Assembly: GCF_900089585.1 (NCBI RefSeq)
Contig: NZ_FLRH01000003.1
Location: 3,920,501 to 3,984,500 of the forward strand
Length of the DNA: 64,000 bases
Source: Micromonospora sediminicola
Lineage (GTDB): Bacteria; Actinomycetota; Actinomycetes; Mycobacteriales; Micromonosporaceae
Direction: 5' to 3'
In this document: positions 17,661 to 26,474 of the stretch, one piece after another
Numbering within the stretch: the first letter of the stretch is position 1
Layout of the letters: each line of letters opens with the position of its first letter
Notes under the pieces: model-generated
Database searches by the model: none
What the model saw: the letters and a program-made list of their open reading frames with translations, nothing else
What the model was told of the DNA's origin: nothing
Program-made: the position numbers and the translations under genes

Positions 17661-18245
17661 TCAGGTGGTGGTCTGCCCGTCGAGGGTCTCGCGCAGGATG
17701 TCCGCGTGCCCGGCGTGCTGCGTGGTCTCGGCGATCACGTGGATCAGCACCGCCCGGGCGCTCATCACCGTGCCGGGCTCGTTCCAGGGCGCGTCGGGCA
17801 CCGGCCGGGTCGCCGACAGGTCGTCGAGGGCGGCCACGATCTCCTCGGTGCGGGCCGCGACCCGCGCGTACCGGTCGAGGACGGCCGGCAGCGTGTCCTC
17901 GGGCAGCATCCGGAAGTCGCGCTCCCGCTCGATCGCCCACCGCGGCAGCTCCCGGGCGGTGCCGGACAGGAAGTCCTCCCAGGTCACCCCGTCGGGCAGG
18001 GCGAAGCTCATCACCTCGGGGCCCTCGACCACGAACCGCAGCCACGCCTCCTCGGTGGACGTCACGTGCTTGACGATGCCGCCCAGGCAGAGCGCGCTGA
18101 CCGTCGGCCGCTCGCCGGCCTGGGCGTCGGTGAGGCCGCGCACGGTGTTGGTCAGCATGGTCCGGGCGGTGGCGAGCGCCTTGAGCAGGTCGGCCCGCTC
18201 GGCGTCGAGGGTGGTGGAGGTCGTGGTCGCGGTGGTCGTCGTCAT
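17661..18245 (-). CDS. DinB-fold protein (DUF664, mycothiol-dependent enzyme type)
   Basis: A 194-residue four-helix DinB/DUF664 protein. Members are metal-binding transferases in actinobacteria that often use mycothiol. The candidate metal ligands are His59 in IVKHVTSTEEAWL and the two His of the C-terminal HVIAETTQHAGHADILRE, which is the DUF664 signature. The Thr-rich first 12 residues are not conserved. It diverges from a WYL-domain regulator; a palindromic element lies in the shared 89-base gap. This DinB/WYL pairing is common in Actinobacteria and suggests the regulator controls the enzyme. Confidence 0.85.
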   Translation of the reverse strand: MTTTTATTTSTTLDAERADLLKALATARTMLTNTVRGLTDAQAGERPTVSALCLGGIVKHVTSTEEAWLRFVVEGPEVMSFALPDGVTWEDFLSGTARELPRWAIERERDFRMLPEDTLPAVLDRYARVAARTEEIVAALDDLSATRPVPDAPWNEPGTVMSARAVLIHVIAETTQHAGHADILRETLDGQTTT

Positions 18246-18305
18246 CGGGGTCCTTCCGGTCGGGATCGGTGCGGGTCCACCGTCGCAGCCGTAGCGGTCA
18301 GGATG

Positions 18306-18323
18306 TGTCCGCTTCTGCGGGCA
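18306..18323. promoter_or_regulatory. Inverted repeat, probable WYL-regulator operator
   Basis: TGTCCGC (18306-18312), TTCT, GCGGGCA (18317-18323): 7-base arms with one mismatch. It lies just upstream of a CAGAAT box (18322-18327) that ends 7 bases before the ATG at 18335, so a bound protein would cover the WYL gene promoter and could also affect the divergent DinB gene. Confidence 0.5.
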
Positions 18324-18334
18324 GAATGCGGGAC

Positions 18335-19333
18335 ATGTCGACGACGTCCGCCCGACTGCTCGCCCTGCTGTCCCTGCTCCAGGCGCGCCGGGACTGGCCG
18401 GGCGGGGTGCTGGCCGACCGGCTCGGGGTCAGCACGCGGACCGTGCGCCGTGACGTGGACCGGCTGCGCGAGCTGGGCTATCCGATCGGCAGCGCCAAGG
18501 GCCCGGACGGCGGTTACCGGCTGGGCGCCGGCTCGGCGCTGCCGCCGCTGCTCTTCGACGACGAGCAGGCGGTGGCGCTCACGGTGGCGTTGCAGACCGC
18601 GGCGACCACGGTCACCGGCATCGAGGAGGCCGCGGCGCGGGCGCTGACCACGGTGCGGCAGGTGATGCCGCCCCGGCTGCGCCACCGCGTGGACGCCCTG
18701 CGGGTGGTCGCGGTGGAGCGCGCCGGCCCCGCGGCGAAGCCCCGGGTCGAGCCGGGCCTGCTGATGACGCTCAGCGCCGCCGTCCACGCCCGTGAGGTGC
18801 TGCGCTTCGACTACCGGAGCGCCGCCGCGGAGCCGGCCGACGACCCGCCGCCGCGCCGGGTGCAACCGCACCACCTGGTCACCTGGAGCGGGCGCTGGTA
18901 CCTCGTCGCCTGGGACCTGGACCGCGACGACTGGCGCACGTTCCGGGTGGACCGGATCAGCCCGCGTACGCCCACCGGCCCCCGGTTCACGCCCCGGGAG
19001 CTGCCCGGCGGCGACGTCGCCGCGTTCGTCGCCGGCCGGTTCCGGGGAGCCACCGGACCCGGCGACTGGCCGTGCCGGGGCGAGGTGATCCTCGACCTGC
19101 CCGCCAAGGTGGTGTCCGCGTGGACCCGTGACGGCCTGGTCGAGGAGTTGGGGCCGGACCGCTGCCGGCTGGTCCTCGGCGGCTGGTCCTGGCCCGGCCT
19201 GGCCGCCCTGTTCGGCCGCTACGACGCCGACATCGAGGTGGTCGGGCCACCGGAGCTGCGGGACGCTTTCGCGCACCTGGCCCGGCGGTACCGGGCCGCC
19301 GCCGACGGTCCGGCCACGCCCGGGGCCGGTTAG
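18335..19333 (+). CDS. HTH and WYL-domain transcriptional regulator (YafY-like)
   Basis: A 332-residue regulator. The N-terminal HTH_11 (STTSARLLALLSLLQARR, then LADRLGVSTRTVRRDVDRLRELG) binds DNA. The central WYL domain (about residues 145-220) has VLRFDYRS and WYLVAWDLDRDDWRTFRVDRI. A C-terminal WCX extension follows. WYL domains sense nucleic acid or nucleotide ligands. ATG 18335 fits the leaderless CAGAAT box; ATG 18326 is an in-frame alternative. It diverges from the DinB gene and is convergent with the NIPSNAP gene. Confidence 0.88.
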   Translation: MSTTSARLLALLSLLQARRDWPGGVLADRLGVSTRTVRRDVDRLRELGYPIGSAKGPDGGYRLGAGSALPPLLFDDEQAVALTVALQTAATTVTGIEEAAARALTTVRQVMPPRLRHRVDALRVVAVERAGPAAKPRVEPGLLMTLSAAVHAREVLRFDYRSAAAEPADDPPPRRVQPHHLVTWSGRWYLVAWDLDRDDWRTFRVDRISPRTPTGPRFTPRELPGGDVAAFVAGRFRGATGPGDWPCRGEVILDLPAKVVSAWTRDGLVEELGPDRCRLVLGGWSWPGLAALFGRYDADIEVVGPPELRDAFAHLARRYRAAADGPATPGAG

Positions 19334-19349
19334 CGACGGCGGGCCCGCG

Positions 19350-19661
19350 TCAGTCCGTCGGCAGGAGCGGACGCATGAACGTGCGTTCGTAGCGCAGCAC
19401 GCAACCCGACTCGTCGCGGATCCGGTCCGCCGCGACGAACTCCGGGTCCTCCCCGAACCGGGCACGGTAGCGCTCGTACGCGGCCAGGCTCTCGAAGCTG
19501 AACAACGCCTCGGCCCGGTCGCTCGCCCCCTCGGCGGGCAGGAAGTAGCCGTGGTGCACGCCGCCGTGCCGCGCCACCAGCCGCATCCAGGCGCGGGCGA
19601 ACCGTTCGAACGCCTCGATCCGGGCGGGATCGATGGTGTAGTGCACGACACAGGTGATCAC
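19350..19661 (-). CDS. NIPSNAP-family protein
   Basis: A 103-residue single NIPSNAP domain, a dimeric ferredoxin-like alpha/beta barrel of unclear function. The opening MITCVVHYTIDPARIEAFERFARAW and the LFSFESLAAYERYRARF block are typical. There is no signal or membrane segment. It follows a TetR gene on the same strand by 9 bases, so the regulator and this gene are probably co-transcribed. Confidence 0.85.
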   Translation of the reverse strand: MITCVVHYTIDPARIEAFERFARAWMRLVARHGGVHHGYFLPAEGASDRAEALFSFESLAAYERYRARFGEDPEFVAADRIRDESGCVLRYERTFMRPLLPTD

Positions 19662-19670
19662 GCGACCACC

Positions 19671-20441
19671 CTAAGCGTCGCCGGTCCGCTCGGCGACGAC
19701 CGCCGAGATGCCGTCGAGCACCCGTTGCAGGCCGAACTCGAAGGCGTGGTCCGGCCCGTAGGCGGCGCCGTGCGCCAGGCCCGCGGCCGTACCCACCCGG
19801 GCGGCGAGCGGATAGCTGCCGGAGGTCATGAACTTCTCCAGCCACGGCCCGTGCGTCTGCCACCACTGGTCGTCGGTCATCCCGGTCTCCCGCTCCAGCT
19901 CGACCACGTCGAGCGCGGCCCGGGCCGCGCTCTTCGCGTGCCCGAGCACGAGCGTGAGCACCGCGTCCATCTCCACGTCGTCGAGCCCGATGTCGGCCAC
20001 CGCGTGCAGCTCGTAGTCGTACTTGGCGAGCACGTTCGGGCCGAGCACCGGCCGGGTGGTCTCGGCGCGCAGCAGCCACGGGTGGGCGCGGTAGAGCGCC
20101 AGATTGTCCCGGGCGATGCGTTCCAGCCGCCCGCGCCAGCCGCCCGGCACGTCGGCCGGGCGGGGCAGGTCGCCGAGGACGGCGTCGACCATGACGTCGA
20201 GCAGTTCGGCCTTGCCGGGCACGTAGGTGTAGACCGACATGGTGCCGACGCCGAGCGCCTCGCTGACCCGGCGCATGGTGAGCGCGTCGATGCCCTCGGC
20301 GTCGGCGATCTCAACGGCCGTGCGCACGATCCGGTCGACGCTCAGACCGGGCCCGGCGCCCCGGCTCGCCGGCTCCCTGGTGCGCCAGAGGAGGGCCAGG
20401 CTACGGGCGGGGTCGGCCTTGCGCCTGCGCTCCTTCGACAT
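19671..20441 (-). CDS. TetR-family regulator with TetR_C_1 domain
   Basis: A 256-residue repressor-type protein. A basic N-terminus precedes the HTH (about residues 36-82), where TMRRVSEALGVGTMSVYTYV is the recognition region. The long C-terminal domain is of the kind that binds tetracycline-like or other aromatic ligands in drug-responsive regulators. On the minus strand a TACGAT box ends 9 bases before the ATG at 20439-20441. It diverges from helR across 274 bases that hold a perfect palindrome (20531-20546), so it may take part in control of helR or only of itself and the NIPSNAP gene. Confidence 0.87.
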   Translation of the reverse strand: MSKERRRKADPARSLALLWRTREPASRGAGPGLSVDRIVRTAVEIADAEGIDALTMRRVSEALGVGTMSVYTYVPGKAELLDVMVDAVLGDLPRPADVPGGWRGRLERIARDNLALYRAHPWLLRAETTRPVLGPNVLAKYDYELHAVADIGLDDVEMDAVLTLVLGHAKSAARAALDVVELERETGMTDDQWWQTHGPWLEKFMTSGSYPLAARVGTAAGLAHGAAYGPDHAFEFGLQRVLDGISAVVAERTGDA

Positions 20442-20450
20442 GGTGTCGCC

Positions 20451-20456
20451 ATCGTA
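20451..20456 (-). promoter_or_regulatory. Candidate -10 box of the TetR gene
   Basis: TACGAT on the minus strand ends 9 bases before the ATG at 20441; the transcript would have almost no leader. Confidence 0.35.
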
Positions 20457-20530
20457 CCGGCCCGGACGTGCCGCGATGTGGGCCGCGGCGGCCGGGAACG
20501 GGAAACAAGAACTGTTCGCGCAAAAAGAAT

Positions 20531-20546
20531 GGCGGGATCTCCCGCC
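20531..20546. promoter_or_regulatory. Palindrome in the tetR-helR intergenic region
   Basis: GGCGGGA, two bases (TC), TCCCGCC: perfect 7-base arms. Being midway between divergent genes, one a TetR regulator, it is a candidate TetR operator. A second short palindrome, GAACTGTTC, lies 15 bases to the left. Confidence 0.4.
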
Positions 20547-20568
20547 ACTACCAACATATAGCGCACCC

Positions 20569-20588
20569 GGGGTCTTGCGGCAAGCCCC
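20569..20588 (+). promoter_or_regulatory. Rifamycin-associated element (RAE) upstream of helR
   Basis: GGGGTCTTGCGGCAAGCCCC. Bases 20570-20588 agree at 17 of 19 positions with the published RAE inverted repeat as I recall it (GGGGCTTGCGGCAAGGCCC). The imperfect symmetry extends outward to 20564-20593, with one extra T in the left arm. RAEs mark rifamycin-inducible resistance genes in actinomycetes, helR among them. A TTGCGG (20575-20580) inside it could act as a -35, with CAGAAT 19 bases on (20600-20605) as a -10. Confidence 0.85.
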
Positions 20589-20715
20589 GGGTGGTGGCGC
20601 AGAATTGCCGGCCGAAGCCACGTTCCCGACGAATTGGAAAAGCCGCGAAGAGCGGAGGTACGGCCGTGCCCGCGTACCGGCGGGGGCGGATGCGCCACAG
20701 ATCGGAGCCGACGAG

Positions 20716-22866
20716 TTGAACCCGCCCACCACCAGCGTTTTCGATCTTCCCGACCGCCTCCGCGCGAAGGCCGACCCGGCGTTGGTCGCCGCGGACGAGC
20801 GGCACTTCGCGGCCCTCGCGGAGCACCTGAGCCGGTCGATCGCCGAGCTGTCCGACCGGCTCGACGCCACCCGCCGGGCCGCCGGCGGCAAGGGCCGGCA
20901 GGCCGTCGACCGGGACCAGGAGATCCGCCGGACGACCGCGCGCCTGCGGACCCTGCGCCGCTACGGCCTGGACCTCTGCCTGGGCCGGATGGTCGGCGCG
21001 GACGGCACGGAGCCGGTGTACGTGGGGCGGCTCGGCCTCACCGACGGCGCCGGCGGCCGGCTGCTGCTCGACTGGCGCTCCCCGGCCGCCGAGCCGTTCT
21101 TCGGCGCCACCCACGCCGACCCGATGGGCCTGGCCAGCCGCCGCCGCTACCGCTGGACGCGCGGCCGGATCACCGACTACTGGGACGAGGTGTTCACCGC
21201 CGACGGGCTCGCCGGCCACGCCGCCCTCGACGACCAGTCCGCGTTCATCGCCAGCCTGGGGGCCACCCGCTCGCCCCGGATGCGCGACGTGCTCGGCACC
21301 ATCCAGGCCGACCAGGACGCCATCATCCGGGCCGGCTCCCGGGGCGCGCTGGTCGTCGACGGCGGGCCGGGCACCGGCAAGACGGTGGTCGCGCTGCACC
21401 GCACCGCGTACCTGTTGCACGCCGACCCCCGCCTCGGCGAGCGTCGGGGCGGGGTGCTGGTGGTGGGCCCGCACCAGCCGTACCTGGCCTACGTCTCCGA
21501 CGTGCTGCCCAGCCTCGGCGAGGAGGAGGTGCAGATCTGCACGCTGCGCGACCTGGTGCCGGAGGGCGCGGCGGCGGCCGCCGAGACCGACCCGGAGGTG
21601 GCCCGGCTGAAGTCGTCGGCGGACCTGGTGCGGGCGGTCGACGCGGCGGTGCGGTTCTACGAGGAGCCGCCGACGACCGGGACGACGGTCGCCACCGAGG
21701 ACGGCGACCTGCGGCTGACCGCCGACGACTGGGCGCGGGCGTTCGAGGCGGCCGGGCCCGGCGCCCCGCACAACGAGGCGCGCGACGAGGTGTGGGCGGA
21801 ACTGGTCACCATCCTGCTGGAGAAGTACGACGGCGACGAGCCGGAGGCCGTGCTGCGCCGGTCGCTGGCGACCAACCGGGAGTTGGTCACCGCGTTCGCC
21901 CGGGCGTGGCCGCTGCTCGACCCGACCGACGTCGTCGCGGACCTCTGGTCGGTGCCCGCCTACCTGCGTCGGTGCGCCCCGTGGCTGGACGTCGAGGAGA
22001 TCCGGGCGCTGCGGCGCGCCGACGCCCGGGCCTGGACGGTGGCCGACCTGCCGCTGCTGGACGCGGCGCGGCGGCGGGTCGGCGACCCCGAGGCGTCCCG
22101 GCGGCGGCGACGCGACGAGGCCGTCCTCGCCGCGCAGCGGGAGCAGATGGACACGGTTGTCGACGCGCTGATCGCCACGCACGCCTACGACGACGGCGAG
22201 GGCCTGATGACCATGCTGCGCGGCGAGGACATGCGCACCAGCCTGGTCGACGAGAGCGCGTTGAGCGTCGTGGACCCGGACCTGCTGGCCGGTCCGTTCG
22301 CGCACGTCGTGGTGGACGAGGCGCAGGAGCTGACCGACGCCGAGTGGCAGATGCTGCTGTCCCGCTGCCCGTCGCGCAGCTTCACCGTCGTCGGGGACCG
22401 CGCCCAGGCCCGGCACGGGTTCGCCGAGTCGTGGCGGGACCGGCTGGAACGGGTCGGGTTCGACCGGATCGAGCTGGCCACGCTGACCGTCAACTACCGC
22501 ACCCCGGCGCAGGTGATGGCGGAGGCCGAGCCGGTCATCCGGGCCGTGCTCCCGGACGCGAACGTGCCGACGTCCATCCGCACCGGCGACGTGCCGGTGC
22601 GCCACGGCGCCCGGTCGCAGCTGCGGGCGGTGGTCGACGGCTGGCTCGCCGGGCACGCCGAGGGGACCGCCTGCGTCATCGGCGACCCGACCTTCCCGGC
22701 CGGGGACCGGGTCCGGTCGCTGAGCCCGGAGCTGGCCAAGGGGCTGGAGTTCGACCTGGTGGTGCTGGTCGACCCGGCGGCGTTCGGCGACGGTGTCGAG
22801 GGGGCGGTGGACCGCTACGTGGCGATGACCCGGGCCACCCGCGAGTTGGTCGTGCTCACCGGCTGA
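20716..22866 (+). CDS. helR: HelR: RNA polymerase recycling ATPase giving rifamycin tolerance
   Basis: A 716-residue cytoplasmic SF1 UvrD-like ATPase of the HelD/HelR group, which dislodges rifamycins from RNA polymerase and recycles stalled enzyme. An N-terminal coiled coil (about residues 20-85, the secondary-channel arm in HelD) leads to the DWRSPAAEPFF block typical of the family. Walker A GGPGTGKTVVALHR begins at residue 216, Walker B DEAQELTDAEWQ at about 534. The C-terminal YVAMTRATRELVVL is SF1 motif VI. The TTG at 20716 is preferred because GGAG precedes it by 8 bases and the domain begins at once. HelR rather than general HelD is supported by the RAE 128 bases upstream. Confidence 0.9.
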   Translation: MNPPTTSVFDLPDRLRAKADPALVAADERHFAALAEHLSRSIAELSDRLDATRRAAGGKGRQAVDRDQEIRRTTARLRTLRRYGLDLCLGRMVGADGTEPVYVGRLGLTDGAGGRLLLDWRSPAAEPFFGATHADPMGLASRRRYRWTRGRITDYWDEVFTADGLAGHAALDDQSAFIASLGATRSPRMRDVLGTIQADQDAIIRAGSRGALVVDGGPGTGKTVVALHRTAYLLHADPRLGERRGGVLVVGPHQPYLAYVSDVLPSLGEEEVQICTLRDLVPEGAAAAAETDPEVARLKSSADLVRAVDAAVRFYEEPPTTGTTVATEDGDLRLTADDWARAFEAAGPGAPHNEARDEVWAELVTILLEKYDGDEPEAVLRRSLATNRELVTAFARAWPLLDPTDVVADLWSVPAYLRRCAPWLDVEEIRALRRADARAWTVADLPLLDAARRRVGDPEASRRRRRDEAVLAAQREQMDTVVDALIATHAYDDGEGLMTMLRGEDMRTSLVDESALSVVDPDLLAGPFAHVVVDEAQELTDAEWQMLLSRCPSRSFTVVGDRAQARHGFAESWRDRLERVGFDRIELATLTVNYRTPAQVMAEAEPVIRAVLPDANVPTSIRTGDVPVRHGARSQLRAVVDGWLAGHAEGTACVIGDPTFPAGDRVRSLSPELAKGLEFDLVVLVDPAAFGDGVEGAVDRYVAMTRATRELVVLTG

Positions 22867-22876
22867 GGACGACCGG

Positions 22877-23704
22877 TCACGGGTCCGCCGGGTCACCGGC
22901 GAGCAGCCGGCGGGCCCGTCGCGCGGCGTCGGCGGCCAGGGTCGCCAGCGCGGTGGCGTCGACCCCGGGCGCGTCGTGCCCGGCCAGCAGCGGCGCGAGG
23001 TCGAGCGGCGGGCCGGTCACCGCCGCCGGTGGGCCGGGCAGGGCGGCGGGCCCGGCCGCGTACGCCTGCGCGGCCGGCACGCCGGTGGCCTCGTCCGGGC
23101 CGGCGGCGGTGACGGTCCGGCGGGCGTTGCGGGCGCGCAGCTCTGCGATCAGGTCCGGCTCGGCCCGGCCCCGGGCCAGCAGCAGCACGAACGGGTCCCG
23201 GTCCAGCAGCCAGGCCGCCTGGTAGGACAGGGCGGCGGCGTGCCGGCAGGGGTGGTCCCAGGACGGGCAGTCGCACTCCGGGTCCAGGTCTCCGGGCCCG
23301 GGCAGCAGCCGCACCCCGACGGTGTCGGCGGTGTCCACCAGGTCGTGCGGCATGTCCCGGTCGAGCAGCGCGGCGATGTGCCCGGCGCGGGCGGCCACCG
23401 CGTCCAGCAGGCGGTCCCACTGGGCGCCGGTGAGGGTACGCAGCCGCACCACCGTGTCGTACGGGTGCTCCGGGTCGCCGTCGTGGACCGCCGCGCCGAT
23501 CCGGCCCGGGCTGACCGTGATCGGTCCGACCTGGCCGGCGAAGGCGTACCGCCGGCCCCGGGCGAGCTGCGCCGGGTCGAGCGCGGCGTGCTCCATCGAC
23601 TCGATCCACGCGTTGCCCCACCAGGTGTCGGCGAACCGGCGGCCGACCCGCCGCCCGGGCCCGAACGCGGGGAAGCTGCGGGCGGGCTGGTCCTCGCCGC
23701 TCAT
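22877..23704 (-). CDS. SWIM zinc-finger protein
   Basis: A 275-residue protein with the SWIM signature CDCPSWDHPCRHAAAL at about residues 141-156 (CxC...CxH zinc ligands), a fold that binds DNA or proteins. The N-terminal FADTWWGNAWIESME is a conserved block of SWIM proteins that are encoded beside SNF2 ATPases. The C-terminus is Ala/Pro-rich and variable. Its ATG overlaps the SNF2 stop by ATGA, indicating coupled synthesis. The pair is widespread in actinobacteria; its function is not established, and a chromatin-remodelling or repair complex is the usual guess. Confidence 0.88.
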   Translation of the reverse strand: MSGEDQPARSFPAFGPGRRVGRRFADTWWGNAWIESMEHAALDPAQLARGRRYAFAGQVGPITVSPGRIGAAVHDGDPEHPYDTVVRLRTLTGAQWDRLLDAVAARAGHIAALLDRDMPHDLVDTADTVGVRLLPGPGDLDPECDCPSWDHPCRHAAALSYQAAWLLDRDPFVLLLARGRAEPDLIAELRARNARRTVTAAGPDEATGVPAAQAYAAGPAALPGPPAAVTGPPLDLAPLLAGHDAPGVDATALATLAADAARRARRLLAGDPADP

Positions 23705-26472
23705 GCCGTCTCCTCCAGCCGCACCAGCCGGAACAGGTCGGCGTCGGACAGCTCGGTCAGGGCGGTCTCGCCGCCGGTGAGCACCGCGTCGACGAGTTCC
23801 CGCTTGGACTCCAGCAGGGCGGCGATCCGCTCCTCCAGCGTGCCCTGGGCGATCAGCCGGTGCACCTGCACCGGGCGGGTCTGCCCGATGCGGTGGGCGC
23901 GGTCGGTGGCCTGTTCCTCCACCGCCGGGTTCCACCACCTGTCGTAGTGCACCACATGGTCGGCCCGGGTCAGGTTCAGGCCGGTGCCGGCCGCCCGCAG
24001 CGAGAGCAGGAACACCGGCACGTCGCCGGCCTGGAAGCGGCGCACCATCTCCTCCCGCCCGGCGACCGGGGTGCCGCCGTGCAGCAGCTGCGCGGGTACG
24101 CCCCGCGCGGCGAGGTGCCGTTCCAGCAGCCGGGCCATCCGCACGTACTGGGTGAAGACCAGCACCGCGCCGTCCCCGGCCAGGACGGTGCCCAGCAGGT
24201 CGTCGAGGAGTTGCAGCTTCTCCGAGCGGCCGGTGAGCGGCCCGTCGACCTCGCCCAGGTAGTGCGCGGGATGGTTGCACACCTGCTTGAGCGCGACGAG
24301 CAGCTTGAGCACCCGACCCCGGCGGGTCACGCCGGTGGCCTCCCGGATCTCCGCCATCACCTCCTGGACCACCCGCCGGTAGAGCGCCGCCTGCTCGTCG
24401 GTGAGCGGCACCGGATGGTCGGTCACGGTCCTCGGCGGCAACTCCGGCGCGATGCCGGGGTCGGACTTGCGCCGGCGCAGCAGGAACGGGCGGACCAGGC
24501 GGGACAGCCGGTCCAGCGCGGCCGGGTCGCGGTCGGTCCCGATCGGGCGTGCCCAGCGGGCGCGGAACGCCCCGGCGGCGCCGAGCAGGCCGGGGGTGGT
24601 CCAGTCGAGCAGCGCCCACAGGTCCGGCAGGTCGTTCTCCACGGGTGTGCCGGTGAGCGCGACCCGAGCCTCGGCCGGGATCTCCCGCAGCGCGCCCGCG
24701 GTGTCGCTCAGGCGGTTCTTGACGTACTGGGCCTCGTCGGCGACGACCAGGCCCCACCGCAGGCCGGCCAGCGTCGCGGCGTCCCGTCGCAGGGTGCCGT
24801 AGCTGGTCAGCACGAACCCGTCGGCGACCCCGTCGAGGGTGCGCGCGGCGCCGTGGAACCGGCGTACCGGCACGCCCGGGGCGAACCGTCGGATCTCCCG
24901 CTGCCAGTTGCCGAGCACGGAGGCGGGGCAGACGACCAGGGTCGGCCCGGAGCGCCGGCGCAGGTGCAGGGCAACCACCGTGACGGTCTTGCCGAGGCCC
25001 ATGTCGTCGGCGAGGCAGCCGCCGAGGCCGAGCGCGGTCATCCGGTCCAGCCAGCGCAGCCCGCGCAGCTGGTAGGCGCGCAGCGTGCCGGCCAGTCCGG
25101 GCGGCGCGGCCAGCGGCTCGGCGCCGCCGTCGGGCTCGGCGATCCGATCCCGCAGCGCGTCCAGCCAGCCGTCGGCAACCACCTCGACCCGCTCCCCCGC
25201 CACCTCCGTGCTGCCGATCAGCGCGGCGGCCAGCGCGTCGTAGCCACGCAGCGGCGGCAGCGAGCGGTCCCGGGCCCGGCGGGCCAGCTCCGGCGGGACC
25301 GCCACCCACCGGCCGCGCAGCCGGCGCACCGGCCGGCCGGTGGCCACCTGCGCCGTCTCAGCCTCGGTCAACGGTTCGCCGGCCAGCGTGAGCTGCCAGC
25401 TCAGCGGCATCGGCGCGGCCGACCGGAGGTGCCCGGCCACGTCCGCGGGCGGTCGCGGTGGCGTCGTGATCAGCGTCCGGGTTCGCAGGTCGCGGTGCAG
25501 CGCGTCCGGCCACGCGACGGTGACGCCGGCCGCGTCGAGGCGCGCCCCGGCGCCGTCGAGCAGGTCGGCGACGTCCTCGTCGAGCAGCGGCAGCGTGACC
25601 GGGTCGGCCCGGTCGAGCAGCCGCTCCAGCGGCGTCCACACCGTCGCCGCCCGGCGTACCGCACGCATCGCCTCGACCGTGGCGTTGTCCCCCAGCGGGT
25701 GGTCGTCGCCGGCCCAGAGCGCCGCCGCGTCGGTCACCACGGTGGGATCGGCGAGGCTGCGCATGCGCACGACGGCGGTGAGCGCGCCGTCCGGGTCGGC
25801 CGGCCCGGCCAGGCGCAGCGCGGTGCGCAGGCCGGTGTCCACCCCGGCGGAGACGTCCCGCGCCCAGTCGCGCAGCTCGGCCGACCCGACCGGTTCCGGA
25901 CAGGCGAACCGGCCGACGCCGTCCGGGGTCCGCGCGAGCGTGTCGGCGACCGCGTCGAGGAACGCCCGGACCAGGGCCTCCGCGTCGGGCAGCAGGAGCT
26001 TCTCCGCGTCCGGGTCGACCGGCGCGGCGCGGGCCCCGGCCGGCATCGCGGCGGCGAGCGCGCGGATCCGTTCGACGTCGGCGGCGTCGAACGGGCCCAC
26101 CCGCCAGGCGTCGTGGCCGTCCGGGGACACGCCGGGCAGCAGCCGGCCCCGGGCGACCAGGTGCAGGCCGGTGCGCGCCGCCGCGGACCAGAACGCGGCG
26201 GCGGGCGTGGCGTCCCCGTCGGGGCGCGGCGCGACCAGCCGGGACAGCGCCGCGCCCACCGGCACCGCGACGACCGGCACGTGCCAGGCCTCCACCGGGC
26301 CGTCCAGCGGCAGCGCGAGCGTCAACTCGCATCGCTCCCCCAGCGCGTCGTACGCCTCCGGCAGCGCGTCGCCGCCCGGGTCGTAGCAGGCGAGCGTGCC
26401 GGCGCGGGGCGGATCGGCCGGCCGGAGGACGATCCCGCACCGCCCGAGGTCCGCCTGCGGGGCCACCGTCAC
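23701..26472 (-). CDS. SNF2-family DEAD/DEAH ATPase
   Basis: A 923-residue double-stranded DNA translocase. The first 450 residues form a variable region ending in the SNF2 N-terminal extension. The motor has Walker A DDMGLGKTV (about 490), DEAQ (about 578) and motif VI DRAHRIGQTRPVQVHRL (about 856), all intact. GTG at 26470-26472 is used because it lies two bases beyond the stop of an ABC permease gene and starts VTVAPQ. The partner SWIM gene overlaps its stop. Being translationally linked to a drug-type ABC exporter upstream is unusual and probably reflects compaction rather than shared function. Confidence 0.9.
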   Translation of the reverse strand: MTVAPQADLGRCGIVLRPADPPRAGTLACYDPGGDALPEAYDALGERCELTLALPLDGPVEAWHVPVVAVPVGAALSRLVAPRPDGDATPAAAFWSAAARTGLHLVARGRLLPGVSPDGHDAWRVGPFDAADVERIRALAAAMPAGARAAPVDPDAEKLLLPDAEALVRAFLDAVADTLARTPDGVGRFACPEPVGSAELRDWARDVSAGVDTGLRTALRLAGPADPDGALTAVVRMRSLADPTVVTDAAALWAGDDHPLGDNATVEAMRAVRRAATVWTPLERLLDRADPVTLPLLDEDVADLLDGAGARLDAAGVTVAWPDALHRDLRTRTLITTPPRPPADVAGHLRSAAPMPLSWQLTLAGEPLTEAETAQVATGRPVRRLRGRWVAVPPELARRARDRSLPPLRGYDALAAALIGSTEVAGERVEVVADGWLDALRDRIAEPDGGAEPLAAPPGLAGTLRAYQLRGLRWLDRMTALGLGGCLADDMGLGKTVTVVALHLRRRSGPTLVVCPASVLGNWQREIRRFAPGVPVRRFHGAARTLDGVADGFVLTSYGTLRRDAATLAGLRWGLVVADEAQYVKNRLSDTAGALREIPAEARVALTGTPVENDLPDLWALLDWTTPGLLGAAGAFRARWARPIGTDRDPAALDRLSRLVRPFLLRRRKSDPGIAPELPPRTVTDHPVPLTDEQAALYRRVVQEVMAEIREATGVTRRGRVLKLLVALKQVCNHPAHYLGEVDGPLTGRSEKLQLLDDLLGTVLAGDGAVLVFTQYVRMARLLERHLAARGVPAQLLHGGTPVAGREEMVRRFQAGDVPVFLLSLRAAGTGLNLTRADHVVHYDRWWNPAVEEQATDRAHRIGQTRPVQVHRLIAQGTLEERIAALLESKRELVDAVLTGGETALTELSDADLFRLVRLEETA

Positions 26473-26474
26473 GC

